Shown here: in pieces, positions 24,709 through 33,515 of the stretch | How the letters are laid out: the number at the start of each line of letters is the position of its first letter | How positions within the stretch are numbered: the first letter of the stretch is position 1 | From: Chitinophaga sancti | GTDB taxonomy: Bacteria > Bacteroidota > Bacteroidia > Chitinophagales > Chitinophagaceae | Length of the DNA stretch: 64,000 bases | NCBI RefSeq assembly: GCF_034424315.1 | Contig: NZ_CP139972.1 | Span: forward strand, 3,286,001-3,350,000 | Reading direction: 5' to 3' | Made by a program: the position numbers and the translations under genes | The notes under the pieces: model-generated | Told to the model about the DNA's origin: nothing | Seen by the model: only the letters and a program-made list of their open reading frames with translations | Database searches by the model: none

Positions 24709-24931
24709 TCCTGCGGGTGTCTTTGATGATTTGCCATAAAATTACCGCTAAAGCCAGTAAAGAAAAAATGATCATGAAAACAGGGATACGCCATCCTGTT
24801 CGCTGGTCAAGTTTATAACCGGCAAATACGGCCAATCCAAGGGAAGCCATCATCTGAAATGCAAGTCCTGCGTAGCGATAGAGCTGATTAGGCTTCTTCG
24901 AGGACTTTTTCGGTTGCAACGGATTTTCCAT
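24701..24931 (-). CDS. AtpZ/AtpI-family protein
   Basis: 76 residues, two transmembrane helices (about 22-40 and 49-68). The pattern YAGLAFQMMASLGLAVFAGYKLDQRTGW is typical of AtpZ/AtpI proteins, which assist F0F1 ATP synthase assembly or conduct Mg2+/Ca2+. It overlaps the bactofilin gene by 44 bases and the following membrane protein gene by 8, so the three are translationally linked. The usual partner atpB and the rest of the atp operon are absent from the following sequence. Confidence 0.82.
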   Translation of the reverse strand: MENPLQPKKSSKKPNQLYRYAGLAFQMMASLGLAVFAGYKLDQRTGWRIPVFMIIFSLLALAVILWQIIKDTRRND

Positions 24932-25334
24932 GCTTTTCTTTCTGGTTTGCTGCTGCTACCTCTTCAGGTTCCATGTAGCAACGGCCGTTGAATTTAGCAG
25001 TTGGTTCCATTTCAAAATGAGAGGTGTAAAGGTCTCCTTTCACCAGTGCATTACCTTTCAGGAAGAGCAGGTCTTCTACTTTGATAATACCTGTTACTTT
25101 TCCGATAATGTCTGCACTATTGCAAACGAGATCCCCGATAATTTCGCCTTCAGGTCCTACTACGATCTTAGCTTTTGTAGAAACCAGGCCTTTTACCTGA
25201 CCGTCGATGCGGATATCCCCCTCGCATACGATGTCTCCCTGAATAGTGGTACCACTGCCAATAATGTTTACATTGGAAGTAGGCATTACTGTTTTGCTCT
25301 CGCTTCTTGTGTTGCGGTTGTTGTTGCTAAACAT
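24888..25334 (-). CDS. Bactofilin family cytoskeletal protein
   Basis: 148 residues. The central part (about 22-118) shows the bactofilin repeat of short beta strands (TTIQGDIVCEGDIRIDGQVKG, then KIVVGPEGEIIGDLVC, SADIIGKVTGIIKV) that forms a right-handed beta-helix and polymerises without nucleotide. The ends are polar and disordered. Bactofilins scaffold cell-wall enzymes at the membrane. Upstream lies a membrane protein resembling the N-terminus of M23 peptidases, the usual bactofilin partner, and downstream atpZ overlaps by 44 bases. Confidence 0.92.
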   Translation of the reverse strand: MFSNNNRNTRSESKTVMPTSNVNIIGSGTTIQGDIVCEGDIRIDGQVKGLVSTKAKIVVGPEGEIIGDLVCNSADIIGKVTGIIKVEDLLFLKGNALVKGDLYTSHFEMEPTAKFNGRCYMEPEEVAAANQKEKHGKSVATEKVLEEA

Positions 25335-25499
25335 AGGATTTAGGTTTTTCAGCTTTTAACTGATTGTAAGATAGTATTATTTATTTGCGTTTTACTAGTG
25401 CCTGCAAATCACATCTTTTAAGAAGTTATTCACATTATCCCCTAACGGTTGTAGTGTCCCATTGCGTATAAGGATGCCCTAATTTTTTAGTCTTCTACT

Positions 25500-25904
25500 T
25501 TAATAAGTACTGTTATCTACTTTAGGCACTTTCAGCGTGGTAGTATCCAGTTTGCTGGTTGAAAAGTCTCCACCAATCACCTGTTTAATATCGTCCAGGT
25601 ATTTATCACGCGCATTGATAGCGGTTTCTAAAGAGTCTGTGCGCATCTTGAGCCGGATAAACTCACGACGTTGTTTCAGATCTCCATAACCTGGAATATA
25701 ATAACGTAAAGGCGTAAATACAACTGTGGCTACGGTAATGGTTACCAGTAATACGAACAATGTGCTTAAAGCCACATACACACTCATCCGGGAGAGTTTG
25801 AATGAAGTTACCTCTTCATAGGTATTGTCGTTCATAATCACCAGACGGTACTTGTTGCCGACCTGTCCTACATTTCTGCCTTTTTTATCGCGCTTGTTAG
25901 CCAT
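25500..25904 (-). CDS. Membrane protein resembling the N-terminus of Bacteroidota M23 peptidases
   Basis: 134 residues: a cytosolic beta segment (KYRLVIMNDNTYEEVTSFKLSRMSV), one transmembrane helix (about residues 42-65) and FTPLRYYIPGYGDLKQRREFIRLKMRTDSLE leading into a coiled-coil. I know this layout from Bacteroidota M23 endopeptidases encoded beside bactofilins, where a LytM domain of about 130 residues follows. Here the protein stops after KVDNSTY and only 165 bases remain before the bactofilin gene, so no peptidase domain is encoded. It may keep an anchoring role. No frameshift remnant of the LytM domain is visible. Confidence 0.65.
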   Translation of the reverse strand: MANKRDKKGRNVGQVGNKYRLVIMNDNTYEEVTSFKLSRMSVYVALSTLFVLLVTITVATVVFTPLRYYIPGYGDLKQRREFIRLKMRTDSLETAINARDKYLDDIKQVIGGDFSTSKLDTTTLKVPKVDNSTY

Positions 25905-26159
25905 ATCCGCTATAGAACTTGATATAATTTCTGATAATCAACCGGCTAAAGTTAAACATTTATATTATTTACTATGCAAAAAATTGCAATTTGCCTGAAA
26001 ACCGGGAGTAATGGTCTGGCTCGCTGAAGGAAGGGAATCGTTTGTATTCCGAACTATCATTCGCCCCTGCCCTTGTGGAAAAAATAATTATCCTATCTTT
26101 AAAAATAAAATTCCTAACATCTTAGTTATATATAGTTCAGCCTATACACCCTGGCATCC

Positions 26160-29100
26160 ATGAATATTTGCAGATCATTTTATAAACATATATCATACCC
26201 CGGCCTGGTATTAGTCCTCATATACGGAACTAGTCTGCAAAAAGCTCAGGCTCAGCGCAGGGATAGCACGAACGTGAATTCGCGCACTACCACCCGGAAT
26301 CCCCAGGCTCAGACACAGTCTCAGACCAAGACGATTCCAAGACCACTGGGCCCCAGACCAGATGACAGGCATCCTCCCTCAGAAGACCTGGCTAAGAAGA
26401 AATGGACCATCAAACGCAAACTGGTACAAAATACCATTTCGCGTTATAACTACTATTTCAATGCGAAGAAGAAACTGCGCCTCGTCACTCACAACGTGAG
26501 CCGTACCGGCCAGGACAACTATAATTACCTCCTCCCCTTCTATCCTTACAGCGCAGCGAACCAGGGCATCAGCAAAGGTGACCTCGACTCTGTCATTGAA
26601 AAGGCCTCTATCAACATCCAGATCCATGACCCCCGCAGTAAATGGATGGATGACAGCTACCTGCTGATCGGTAAAGCCTATTTCTTTGAAGGTGAATGGG
26701 ATAAGGCCAGCCGTACCTTCAACTTTATCAATACTACTTACCTTCCTAAAAAGAAGAATGAGAATAAAGGGGTGGTAGGCTCTGTCGAAAAAGACCAGAT
26801 CAGCGTAGCTTCCCGCGAAAAGCGTAAACCACCTATTGGCTGGTTCAAGCACCCCTACGCCAGAAACGATGCCTTTGTGTGGAACGCCAAAACCAAAATT
26901 GAAGAAAATAATTACGACGAGGCCCGCTCCATTATTAATGTACTCGACCAGGACCCTTACTTCCCCAAACGACTGGATGGTGAACTGGCCGAAGTAAAAG
27001 CTTATAGCCTGTACAAACAGGGGAAGTTTTCAGAAGCCATCGAACCCCTGCAAATAGCGGAACACAAAAAGGGGAACAGGGATGAAAAAGCACGTATGGC
27101 ATACATCCTGGGTCAGTTATATACCAATTATAACAAACCTGATTCCGCCATCGCCATGTATTATCATGTGATCAAAACCAAGCCTGACCAGATGATGGAA
27201 TTCCAGGCAAGGATTGCGATCAATAAGCTGAAAGCCACTATGCCAGGCGGTTCCCTGGAACAAAGCCTTGCTACCCTGCAGAAAATGGCGAAGCGGGAGA
27301 AATACCAGAACTTCCGTGATGCGATTTATTATACCATGGCCCAGCTGGTAGCCCCGACCGACAAGGAAGCAGCTCTTGGCTACCTGCGTCAGTCACTGAA
27401 AGCAGGCGCCCTCAGTACCAATACTATGCAAAAGGCACTCACCTACAAGATGATTGCCGATATTTATTATGACCAGCGTACTTATCGCTCTGCCAAAAGC
27501 TTCTACGACAGCACCGCTGCTGTGATGCCACCGGAGTTCCAGGATTCCGCGGTCGTGAATAAACGTAAAAGGGTACTCTCTGATGTAGCGGTAAAAATTG
27601 AGGCCATTCAGCTGCAGGACAGCTTGCAGCGTATTGCAGCCATGAATGAGAGTGACAGGAAGATATTCTTAACGAAACTGGCCGTGCAGATCCGCAGGGA
27701 TGCCGAAGAAAAGGCGAAGAAAGCCAAAGCTGATTCTGCGGCAGCGATGGCTGAAGCAATGGCTGGTGGCAATGCTAACAATCCTTTCAGCAATAACGGC
27801 ATCAATACAAAAACAGGACAGAAATCAGACCAGGGTGACTGGTACTTTTATAATACTGCCAGCAAGGCATCTGGTTTCCAGGAGTTTAAACGTAAATGGG
27901 GGAACCGGGGGAACGCGGATAACTGGCGACGTAGCCAGAATAGTATTGCCGCTGTGAAAGAAAATACAGAACCTGTGGATGAAAACGGTAATCCTATTGG
28001 GGAAGGGCAGACGAAAAAGAAATCAACTCCGGCTGACAGCACCACTGCCGAAAGCCTGGCCGCCAACCTGCCACTGACCCCTGATGACCTGTTGAAATCC
28101 AATATCATCGCTGAAGAGGCCTTCTATGACCTGGGTAAACTATACAGCGATGGCCTGGATAATTTAGACCGGGGTATTGAAACTTACGATACTTTATTAA
28201 ACAGGTATCCGCATCACCCGAACAAGACGGAGGTGATCTACTCCCTGTATATCTGGCATAATAAACTGAACCATACTGCATTAGCTAACAGTTACCGGCA
28301 GCAGATCATGAGCAATTATGGAGATTCCAAGTTTGCCAGCATTATTCGTTTCGGTGGTCTGAAGGATGAGAATATCGGTAAAAAGACAGAGATCACTTCA
28401 GCATATGAGCATGTATATGGCGCATACCTGGATTGCAACTACGAAACTGCCCTGCGCATGAAGAAGGAAGCCGATTCTACCTTCGGTCTCAACTTCATGC
28501 AGCCGAAATTTGACCTGCTGGAAGCCATGATCATTGCGAAGATGGATACCTGTGAGTTTGGTAAACAGCCGCTGACTGCGGTCATGAATAAATATCAGAA
28601 TGATGAGGGCGTATATCTCAGGTCCAAAGAGCTGCTGGAAGCACTGGATAACCGGCCAGCACTGGTGGTATACCTCTCCATGCTGGAAATAGAAAGAAAA
28701 CCGGAAGCACCGCTGCTGGATGAGGATATAAGCATGATTTACCCATGGCAGCGACCACATCCTGAGCTGAACCAGGCCGAGTTGAAAACAGCAACCGCCG
28801 ATTCTATCAAACTGGCTGCTGACAATGCAAAACTGAAAATTGCACCATTGCCTCCGCCTATGAAGACGAAGGTGATTTACAAACTGGTGGCAGATGCCCC
28901 TCATTTTGTAGTGATGTCATTTAATAAACTGACTAAGGCTGCGGTGGATAAATCTGTAGAGCAGTTTAACAAATACAACAAGGAACATCACCCTGACCTG
29001 AAGATCCAGGTAGGCAGTTATGTAATGAGTCAGACAGAGGTATTACTGATATTCAGGCTCTTCCAGAATGAGGACAGGGCGCTGGACTACTTTGATGAGA

Positions 29101-29252
29101 TCAGGATGGGTGCACAGAAGATCCTGCCGGAAATGCGGCCTTCAGATTATTTCATGTTCATTATTTCCAGGGACAATTTCATTCTTATGAATACCCGGAA
29201 AGACCTGGAGGGGTATAAAAAGTTCTTCGGAGACAACTATATTACAGAGTAA
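26160..29252 (+). CDS. porW: PorW/SprE-like TPR protein of the type IX secretion / gliding system
   Basis: 1030 residues with an N-terminal signal peptide (cleavage near QKAQAQ), then tetratricopeptide repeats (roughly residues 150-500 and 640-760), low-complexity Ala/Lys-rich stretches near 500-540 and a conserved C-terminal domain (about 900-1030, HFVVMSFNKLTKAAVDKSVEQFN and DYFMFIISRDNFILMN). This matches SprE/PorW, which connects the T9SS outer-membrane translocon with the PorK/PorN rings and is needed for secretion and gliding. The Cys of a lipobox is not obvious (signal type I rather than lipoprotein). It is a single-gene unit with its own terminator. Confidence 0.8.
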   Translation: MNICRSFYKHISYPGLVLVLIYGTSLQKAQAQRRDSTNVNSRTTTRNPQAQTQSQTKTIPRPLGPRPDDRHPPSEDLAKKKWTIKRKLVQNTISRYNYYFNAKKKLRLVTHNVSRTGQDNYNYLLPFYPYSAANQGISKGDLDSVIEKASINIQIHDPRSKWMDDSYLLIGKAYFFEGEWDKASRTFNFINTTYLPKKKNENKGVVGSVEKDQISVASREKRKPPIGWFKHPYARNDAFVWNAKTKIEENNYDEARSIINVLDQDPYFPKRLDGELAEVKAYSLYKQGKFSEAIEPLQIAEHKKGNRDEKARMAYILGQLYTNYNKPDSAIAMYYHVIKTKPDQMMEFQARIAINKLKATMPGGSLEQSLATLQKMAKREKYQNFRDAIYYTMAQLVAPTDKEAALGYLRQSLKAGALSTNTMQKALTYKMIADIYYDQRTYRSAKSFYDSTAAVMPPEFQDSAVVNKRKRVLSDVAVKIEAIQLQDSLQRIAAMNESDRKIFLTKLAVQIRRDAEEKAKKAKADSAAAMAEAMAGGNANNPFSNNGINTKTGQKSDQGDWYFYNTASKASGFQEFKRKWGNRGNADNWRRSQNSIAAVKENTEPVDENGNPIGEGQTKKKSTPADSTTAESLAANLPLTPDDLLKSNIIAEEAFYDLGKLYSDGLDNLDRGIETYDTLLNRYPHHPNKTEVIYSLYIWHNKLNHTALANSYRQQIMSNYGDSKFASIIRFGGLKDENIGKKTEITSAYEHVYGAYLDCNYETALRMKKEADSTFGLNFMQPKFDLLEAMIIAKMDTCEFGKQPLTAVMNKYQNDEGVYLRSKELLEALDNRPALVVYLSMLEIERKPEAPLLDEDISMIYPWQRPHPELNQAELKTATADSIKLAADNAKLKIAPLPPPMKTKVIYKLVADAPHFVVMSFNKLTKAAVDKSVEQFNKYNKEHHPDLKIQVGSYVMSQTEVLLIFRLFQNEDRALDYFDEIRMGAQKILPEMRPSDYFMFIISRDNFILMNTRKDLEGYKKFFGDNYITE

Positions 29253-29279
29253 AAAGGGGCACATATCAAGCTACCCGGG

Positions 29280-29310
29280 AAATCGCTTTTGCCTTTGGCA
29301 AAGGCGATTT
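29280..29310 (+). terminator. Terminator after porW
   Basis: AAATCGCTTTTGCC pairs with GGCAAAGGCGATTT (14 bp, one G-U) around TTT, 28 bases after the stop. Confidence 0.75.
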
Positions 29311-29445
29311 TGCTAAGGGGGAAGTAATAGAAAAAATTTTAATAGTTTTGTCCTGCTGTTACACCTGATTCCGGCGAAAAAGGCCCGTAAATTGCTATTA
29401 CAGACGAGCAATGCGGGCTGACGCATTTTTAATTCAAAATCTTGT

Positions 29446-31818
29446 ATGAAAAAATCAGTTAAAATATTGTGGTTGACTGTGTTGTCACTGACGGGAGTGT
29501 TCATTTTGCTTTTATTGCTGATCAATTTCCGCGTCATTGGCAACATGCCATCCATGGAGACCCTGGAAAACCCCAGGGCTGCCCTTGCCTCTGAAGTAAT
29601 AGGAGACGATGGTACTATTCTGGGTAAATACTACCAGGTAGACCGTTCCAGCTCTGATTATGACGAAATTTCCAAAAATGTGATCAATGCACTGATCGCA
29701 ACTGAGGACGTACGCTTTTACGAGCACTCCGGTATCGATCCCTGGGGTACAATTGCGATTCCTTTTTACCTGGCTATTGGTAAAAAGAGGGGGTCCAGTA
29801 CTATTACCCAACAGCTGGCCCTGAACCTGCAGGCTGATAATACGGGAACACAACGTGCTCAGAATAAGCTGGTAAGGTCGTTTCAGAAGATGCAGGAATG
29901 GCTGATTGCCGTAAAACTCGAGAGGAATTTTACCAAGGAGGAAATTATTACCCTGTACCTGAACACGGTTCCTTTTGGTGATAATGTATATGGCATTGAA
30001 AATGGTGCCCGTACTTTCTTCAGCAAAGATGCCGGTCATCTCTCTATAGAAGAATCAGCAACCCTGATCGCGATGCTGAAAGGTACAAACCTGTACAATC
30101 CCCGCAGGAATCCCAAAAAAGCGCTGGATCGCCGTAATACGGTGATTGAGCTGATGGAGAAGAACAAATTCATCTCCAGTGCGGATGCAGCTGCTGCTAA
30201 AAGCACACCAATCGTACTGCGTTATAATAAAATTGACCACAACAAAGGTCTGGCTCCTTACTTCCGTGAGGTACTGAGAGACGAGCTGAAACAGTGGTGT
30301 AAAGACCATAAAAAATCTGACGGGTCTGAGTATAACCTGTACCGTGATGGTCTGAAGATCTATACGACGATCAATCCACGCATGCAATTGTATGCGGAGG
30401 AAGCGGTAGCACATCACCTGAAGGACCTGCAAAAGATCTTTGCCGCCCAGTCTAACATTAAATCAGGTAGTGCATGGAAAGGCCACGAGAACTTCCTGGA
30501 TCGCTATATGAAAGAATCTGACCGTTACCAGAGCATGCTGGCGGCAGAGATCTCTGAAGACGAGATCAAGAAGTCATTCAATACGCCTACCAAGATGAAG
30601 GTATTCTCCTGGAGGAGCTTTACGGAGCCCGATCTGAATGAGATTGATACGGTGATGACACCGATGGATTCTATCCGCTATATGCGTGCAATTCTGCAGG
30701 CAGGTTTCATGGCAATGGATCCTGAGAGTGGTGAGATCAAGGCATGGGTAGGCGGACCTGATTTCCGTTATTTCAAGAATGATCACGTAATGAAGAGCAA
30801 ACGCCAGGTAGGTTCCACCTTTAAACCATTCCTGTATTGCTATGCGATTATGAACGGCATGTCTCCAGGCACCAGTTTGCCAAATGAACCGGTGAGTTTC
30901 CCTAAATATAACTGGACACTGAGCCGCAACTCAGAAGGTAGTGTGGGAGGTAATATTTCTATGGCAGGTGCGCTGGCTAAGTCACTGAACCTGGTGTCCG
31001 CCTACCTGATCAAGCAATTAGGCCCGGCAGCGGTAGCGGATTTTGCGAATGAGAAAGTTGGATTCTCAGTGAAGATACCTTCTTATCCGTCTATATGTCT
31101 GGGTACACCGGAGATTCCGCTTTATGATATGTTGCAGGCATACACGATGTTTGCAGCCCGCGGTATCATCACTAAACCTATTTATATTACCCGTATTGAA
31201 GATAGAAATGGTAACATCCTGGAAACGACGGCTCCTGAAAAACGTGAGGTGATCAGTGAGAATGAGTCTTATGTGATGACGAAGATGATGGAAGGTGTAA
31301 CGGGTCCGGGTGGTACATCAGCACGTTTGCGTTTCCGTTATGGTATCAAGGGCCAGGTAGCCGGTAAAACGGGTACTACGAATGATAACACGGATGGCTG
31401 GTTCATGGGCTTTACCCCGCAATTGCTGGCGGGTGCATGGGTAGGTTGTGAGAACAACTTCCTGCATTTCAGTACTACGGCAAATGGTCAGGGTGCGAAT
31501 ACCGGCTTACCGATCTGGGCATATTTCTTCCAGAAACTGTATGGAGATCCCACCCTGAAGATAGATCCGAATGCAACGTTTGCGATTCCGGCGGCGATAG
31601 ACAGCCAGACATATACAGATACTGATCCGAATATGCCTCCGGGTGCGGAAGCGCAGGATCAGGGGAATGGTGCTGCTTCGGACTATATTGATGTAGGAGA
31701 TTATGGAGAGCCGACCAAACCTGCGGAGAAACCAAAGGAAGAACCGAAGAAAGAGAATGGTAATAATCAACCGCAAGCTACGCCGAAAGCGGTGTTGCCA
31801 CCGAAAAAAGATAACTAA
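29446..31818 (+). CDS. Penicillin-binding protein 1A (bifunctional transglycosylase/transpeptidase)
   Basis: 790 residues: one N-terminal membrane helix (about 7-28), a GT51 glycosyltransferase domain (catalytic Glu87 in TEDVRFYEHSG, GSSTITQQLALNL at 116-128) and a penicillin-binding transpeptidase domain with Ser457-Thr-Phe-Lys460, Ser513-Leu-Asn515 and Lys641-Thr-Gly643. It polymerises lipid II and cross-links the peptides in the periplasm. A Pro/Glu/Lys-rich tail follows after about residue 735. No outlier residue is seen in the catalytic motifs. The stop codon lies inside the long bidirectional terminator shared with the M28 peptidase gene. Confidence 0.95.
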   Translation: MKKSVKILWLTVLSLTGVFILLLLLINFRVIGNMPSMETLENPRAALASEVIGDDGTILGKYYQVDRSSSDYDEISKNVINALIATEDVRFYEHSGIDPWGTIAIPFYLAIGKKRGSSTITQQLALNLQADNTGTQRAQNKLVRSFQKMQEWLIAVKLERNFTKEEIITLYLNTVPFGDNVYGIENGARTFFSKDAGHLSIEESATLIAMLKGTNLYNPRRNPKKALDRRNTVIELMEKNKFISSADAAAAKSTPIVLRYNKIDHNKGLAPYFREVLRDELKQWCKDHKKSDGSEYNLYRDGLKIYTTINPRMQLYAEEAVAHHLKDLQKIFAAQSNIKSGSAWKGHENFLDRYMKESDRYQSMLAAEISEDEIKKSFNTPTKMKVFSWRSFTEPDLNEIDTVMTPMDSIRYMRAILQAGFMAMDPESGEIKAWVGGPDFRYFKNDHVMKSKRQVGSTFKPFLYCYAIMNGMSPGTSLPNEPVSFPKYNWTLSRNSEGSVGGNISMAGALAKSLNLVSAYLIKQLGPAAVADFANEKVGFSVKIPSYPSICLGTPEIPLYDMLQAYTMFAARGIITKPIYITRIEDRNGNILETTAPEKREVISENESYVMTKMMEGVTGPGGTSARLRFRYGIKGQVAGKTGTTNDNTDGWFMGFTPQLLAGAWVGCENNFLHFSTTANGQGANTGLPIWAYFFQKLYGDPTLKIDPNATFAIPAAIDSQTYTDTDPNMPPGAEAQDQGNGAASDYIDVGDYGEPTKPAEKPKEEPKKENGNNQPQATPKAVLPPKKDN

Positions 31819-31864
31819 ATAAAAAAAAAGCTTTTGTCTTGCGACAAAAGCTTTTTTTTTATTT
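31817..31864. terminator. 22-bp perfect bidirectional terminator containing both stop codons
   Basis: Two perfectly complementary 22-base arms flank a TTGC loop (GCAA on the other strand), with nine A and nine T. The stop codons of the convergent PBP1A and M28 peptidase genes lie in its arms. Confidence 0.92.
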
Positions 31865-32785
31865 ATCAGCTACGTAGTGCAGCTCTTTGTACTTCATGGA
31901 ATTGTTGATGAGCTGAATGGCCAGCTTTAATATATCTGACTCTTCCTTTGCTTCTACTTTATCGGCATCGTCTGTTGGCTTGTGATAGTCATCATGCGGG
32001 CCGGTATGCAGGAAGATCACAGGAACGCCACTGATGTAAAAGTTATGATGATCAGAAGGCCCCTTCCCTGCTCCATCGGTGAAGAACTTGATACCAGGCT
32101 GTTCTACGCCTTTGTACACCTCAGGCCATTCTTCTGCACTTGCATAGCCACCGATACCTAAGCCGCGTTCTGCATTGTAACGGCCTATCATATCCATGTT
32201 CAGCATAAAGTGTACTTTTTCCAATGGGAACAGTGGGTGGGCTATATAGTATTTGGAACCCTGCAGGCCCATTTCTTCTCCACCAAAAGCAATGAACAGG
32301 AAATTGAATTGTTCTTTCTGTCCGTTATTTACAAAATAGCGGATAAATTCAAGTAAACCGGCTACACCGGAGGCGTTGTCATCTGCGCCGTTGTGGATCT
32401 GACCTTCGGGATACTTGCCATCAAACAAATGTGCAGTACCGATATGATCATAGTGTGCGCCGATGATAATCGTACGGGGGGCACCGTTATCCAGGTAACC
32501 GATCACATTCCTGCTGGGAATATCGTGATGTTCCTTGCGATCAAACGTGAAATCCTGGTAATAGCTGCTACCATTTGCAGGTTGCAGGCCTAATTTTTTA
32601 AACTGCTTCACAACCCAGGCAGCTGCTTTTCTACCACCTTTTTCATCGGTACCACGGCCTTTGAGTTTATCGGCCGCGAGGTAGTTGACAGTGTTGCGGA
32701 TGCGCGCTTCAGCGGGCAGATAATCCTGCGCTAAGACATTTACGAAACAAGAGGTGCTGAACACCAATAATAGCAATCGCTTCAT
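31859..32785 (-). CDS. Secreted M28-family zinc aminopeptidase
   Basis: 308 residues from MKRLLLLVFSTSCFVNVLAQ, a signal peptide; an open extension of 39 codons upstream is rejected because it would run through a terminator hairpin and hide the signal. The M28 two-zinc site is complete: His in GAHYDHIG, Asp in NGADDNASG, Glu-Glu in GGEEMG, Asp in NMDMIGR and His in HDDYHKPTDD. It should remove N-terminal amino acids from peptides in the periplasm or outside. It is monocistronic. A hairpin with a T-run stands 30-65 bases before the start codon on the same strand. Confidence 0.92.
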   Translation of the reverse strand: MKRLLLLVFSTSCFVNVLAQDYLPAEARIRNTVNYLAADKLKGRGTDEKGGRKAAAWVVKQFKKLGLQPANGSSYYQDFTFDRKEHHDIPSRNVIGYLDNGAPRTIIIGAHYDHIGTAHLFDGKYPEGQIHNGADDNASGVAGLLEFIRYFVNNGQKEQFNFLFIAFGGEEMGLQGSKYYIAHPLFPLEKVHFMLNMDMIGRYNAERGLGIGGYASAEEWPEVYKGVEQPGIKFFTDGAGKGPSDHHNFYISGVPVIFLHTGPHDDYHKPTDDADKVEAKEESDILKLAIQLINNSMKYKELHYVADK

Positions 32786-32816
32786 ATAGGATATGATATA
32801 ATGAGACCAAACGAAA

Positions 32817-32851
32817 AAACAGCCCTTACTTCTGCAAGCGGAGGGCTGTTT
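32817..32851 (-). terminator. Terminator or attenuator upstream of the M28 gene
   Basis: On the minus strand AAACAGCCCT and AGGGCTGTTT pair (10 bp) around a 15-base loop and are followed by TTTTTTCG. It lies between any upstream promoter and the M28 start at 32785, so it either attenuates that gene or ends a short transcript. Confidence 0.6.
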
Positions 32852-32952
32852 ACAATATAATAAGGTCAAAACTACGTGATAACATTTACTAAAGCATATC
32901 ACATATGTGCCATTTATGAGGTTAAATATATATCACTATAAGGTTAATAAAA

Positions 32953-32972
32953 GCCCCTTCCATAGAAGGGGC
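32953..32972. terminator. Terminator-like hairpin
   Basis: GCCCCTTC-CATA-GAAGGGGC, followed on the plus strand by CCTTTTT and flanked by A residues on the left. No gene on either strand ends here. Confidence 0.65.
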
Positions 32973-33460
32973 CCTTTTTGCGTTCAGCATATAGGGGTTA
33001 ATAATGATGTGATGAGTCAGGAGCCCTTATATTATACATGACAATGAATGGGCTGGTTTTAGGTCACGCAAAGCATCAGATATTGACTCAGTTATCACAT
33101 ATTTATACATGATATTGAAGCGGTACTGATGCCTGGTTTAAAAAGGAGTCGAGGAAAACTTTTGCCCCCAAAGTACCAAGACCAATTTTTCCGGCGGCCT
33201 CGCCGGGATCATGGAGCGGACTGCCACTTTCAGCAGTTGCTCACAGTGATCTTAGAAATTCAGGTGTAAAACTTTTCCAAAATGTGTACTTAATATGTGC
33301 AAACAGGCAGGGCCGTCGTCTGTTTTGCCCTGTTGTTTACGATGGGGAATGGATGTATTTTACGCTGCGGATTTGAAGCCTGAATCATATCAATGCGTCT
33401 TTAGCAGGTGATGGGTAATTATCTCACAATGATGAAAGGCCGGCTATTCTTTTGGCTGTA

Positions 33461-33476
33461 CAGGTGCATGCACCTG
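33461..33476. repeat. Perfect 16-bp palindrome
   Basis: CAGGTGCATGCACCTG is fully self-complementary and lies 40 bases after the lanC-like stop codon. It could be a dimeric regulator site; no gene starts next to it. Confidence 0.4.
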
Positions 33477-33515
33477 CAATCGTAAAACAGTCTCCATTCG
33501 TTTTTGTTTTTGAAT

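Larger units (their letters stand above)
32786..33515. other. Long intergenic region with two terminator-like hairpins and a palindrome
   Basis: No coding sequence longer than about 38 codons is open here and none looks like a gene. Two strong hairpins (32817-32851 and 32953-32972) lie near the M28 gene, a short GC hairpin CCGGCG/CGCCGG lies at 33191-33206, and a 16-bp palindrome at 33461-33476. The region must carry the promoter of the M28 gene. Confidence 0.5.

Noticed and set aside
32786..32902. N-terminal extension of the M28 peptidase
   Set aside because: It crosses a terminator hairpin and precedes a good signal peptide starting at 32785.
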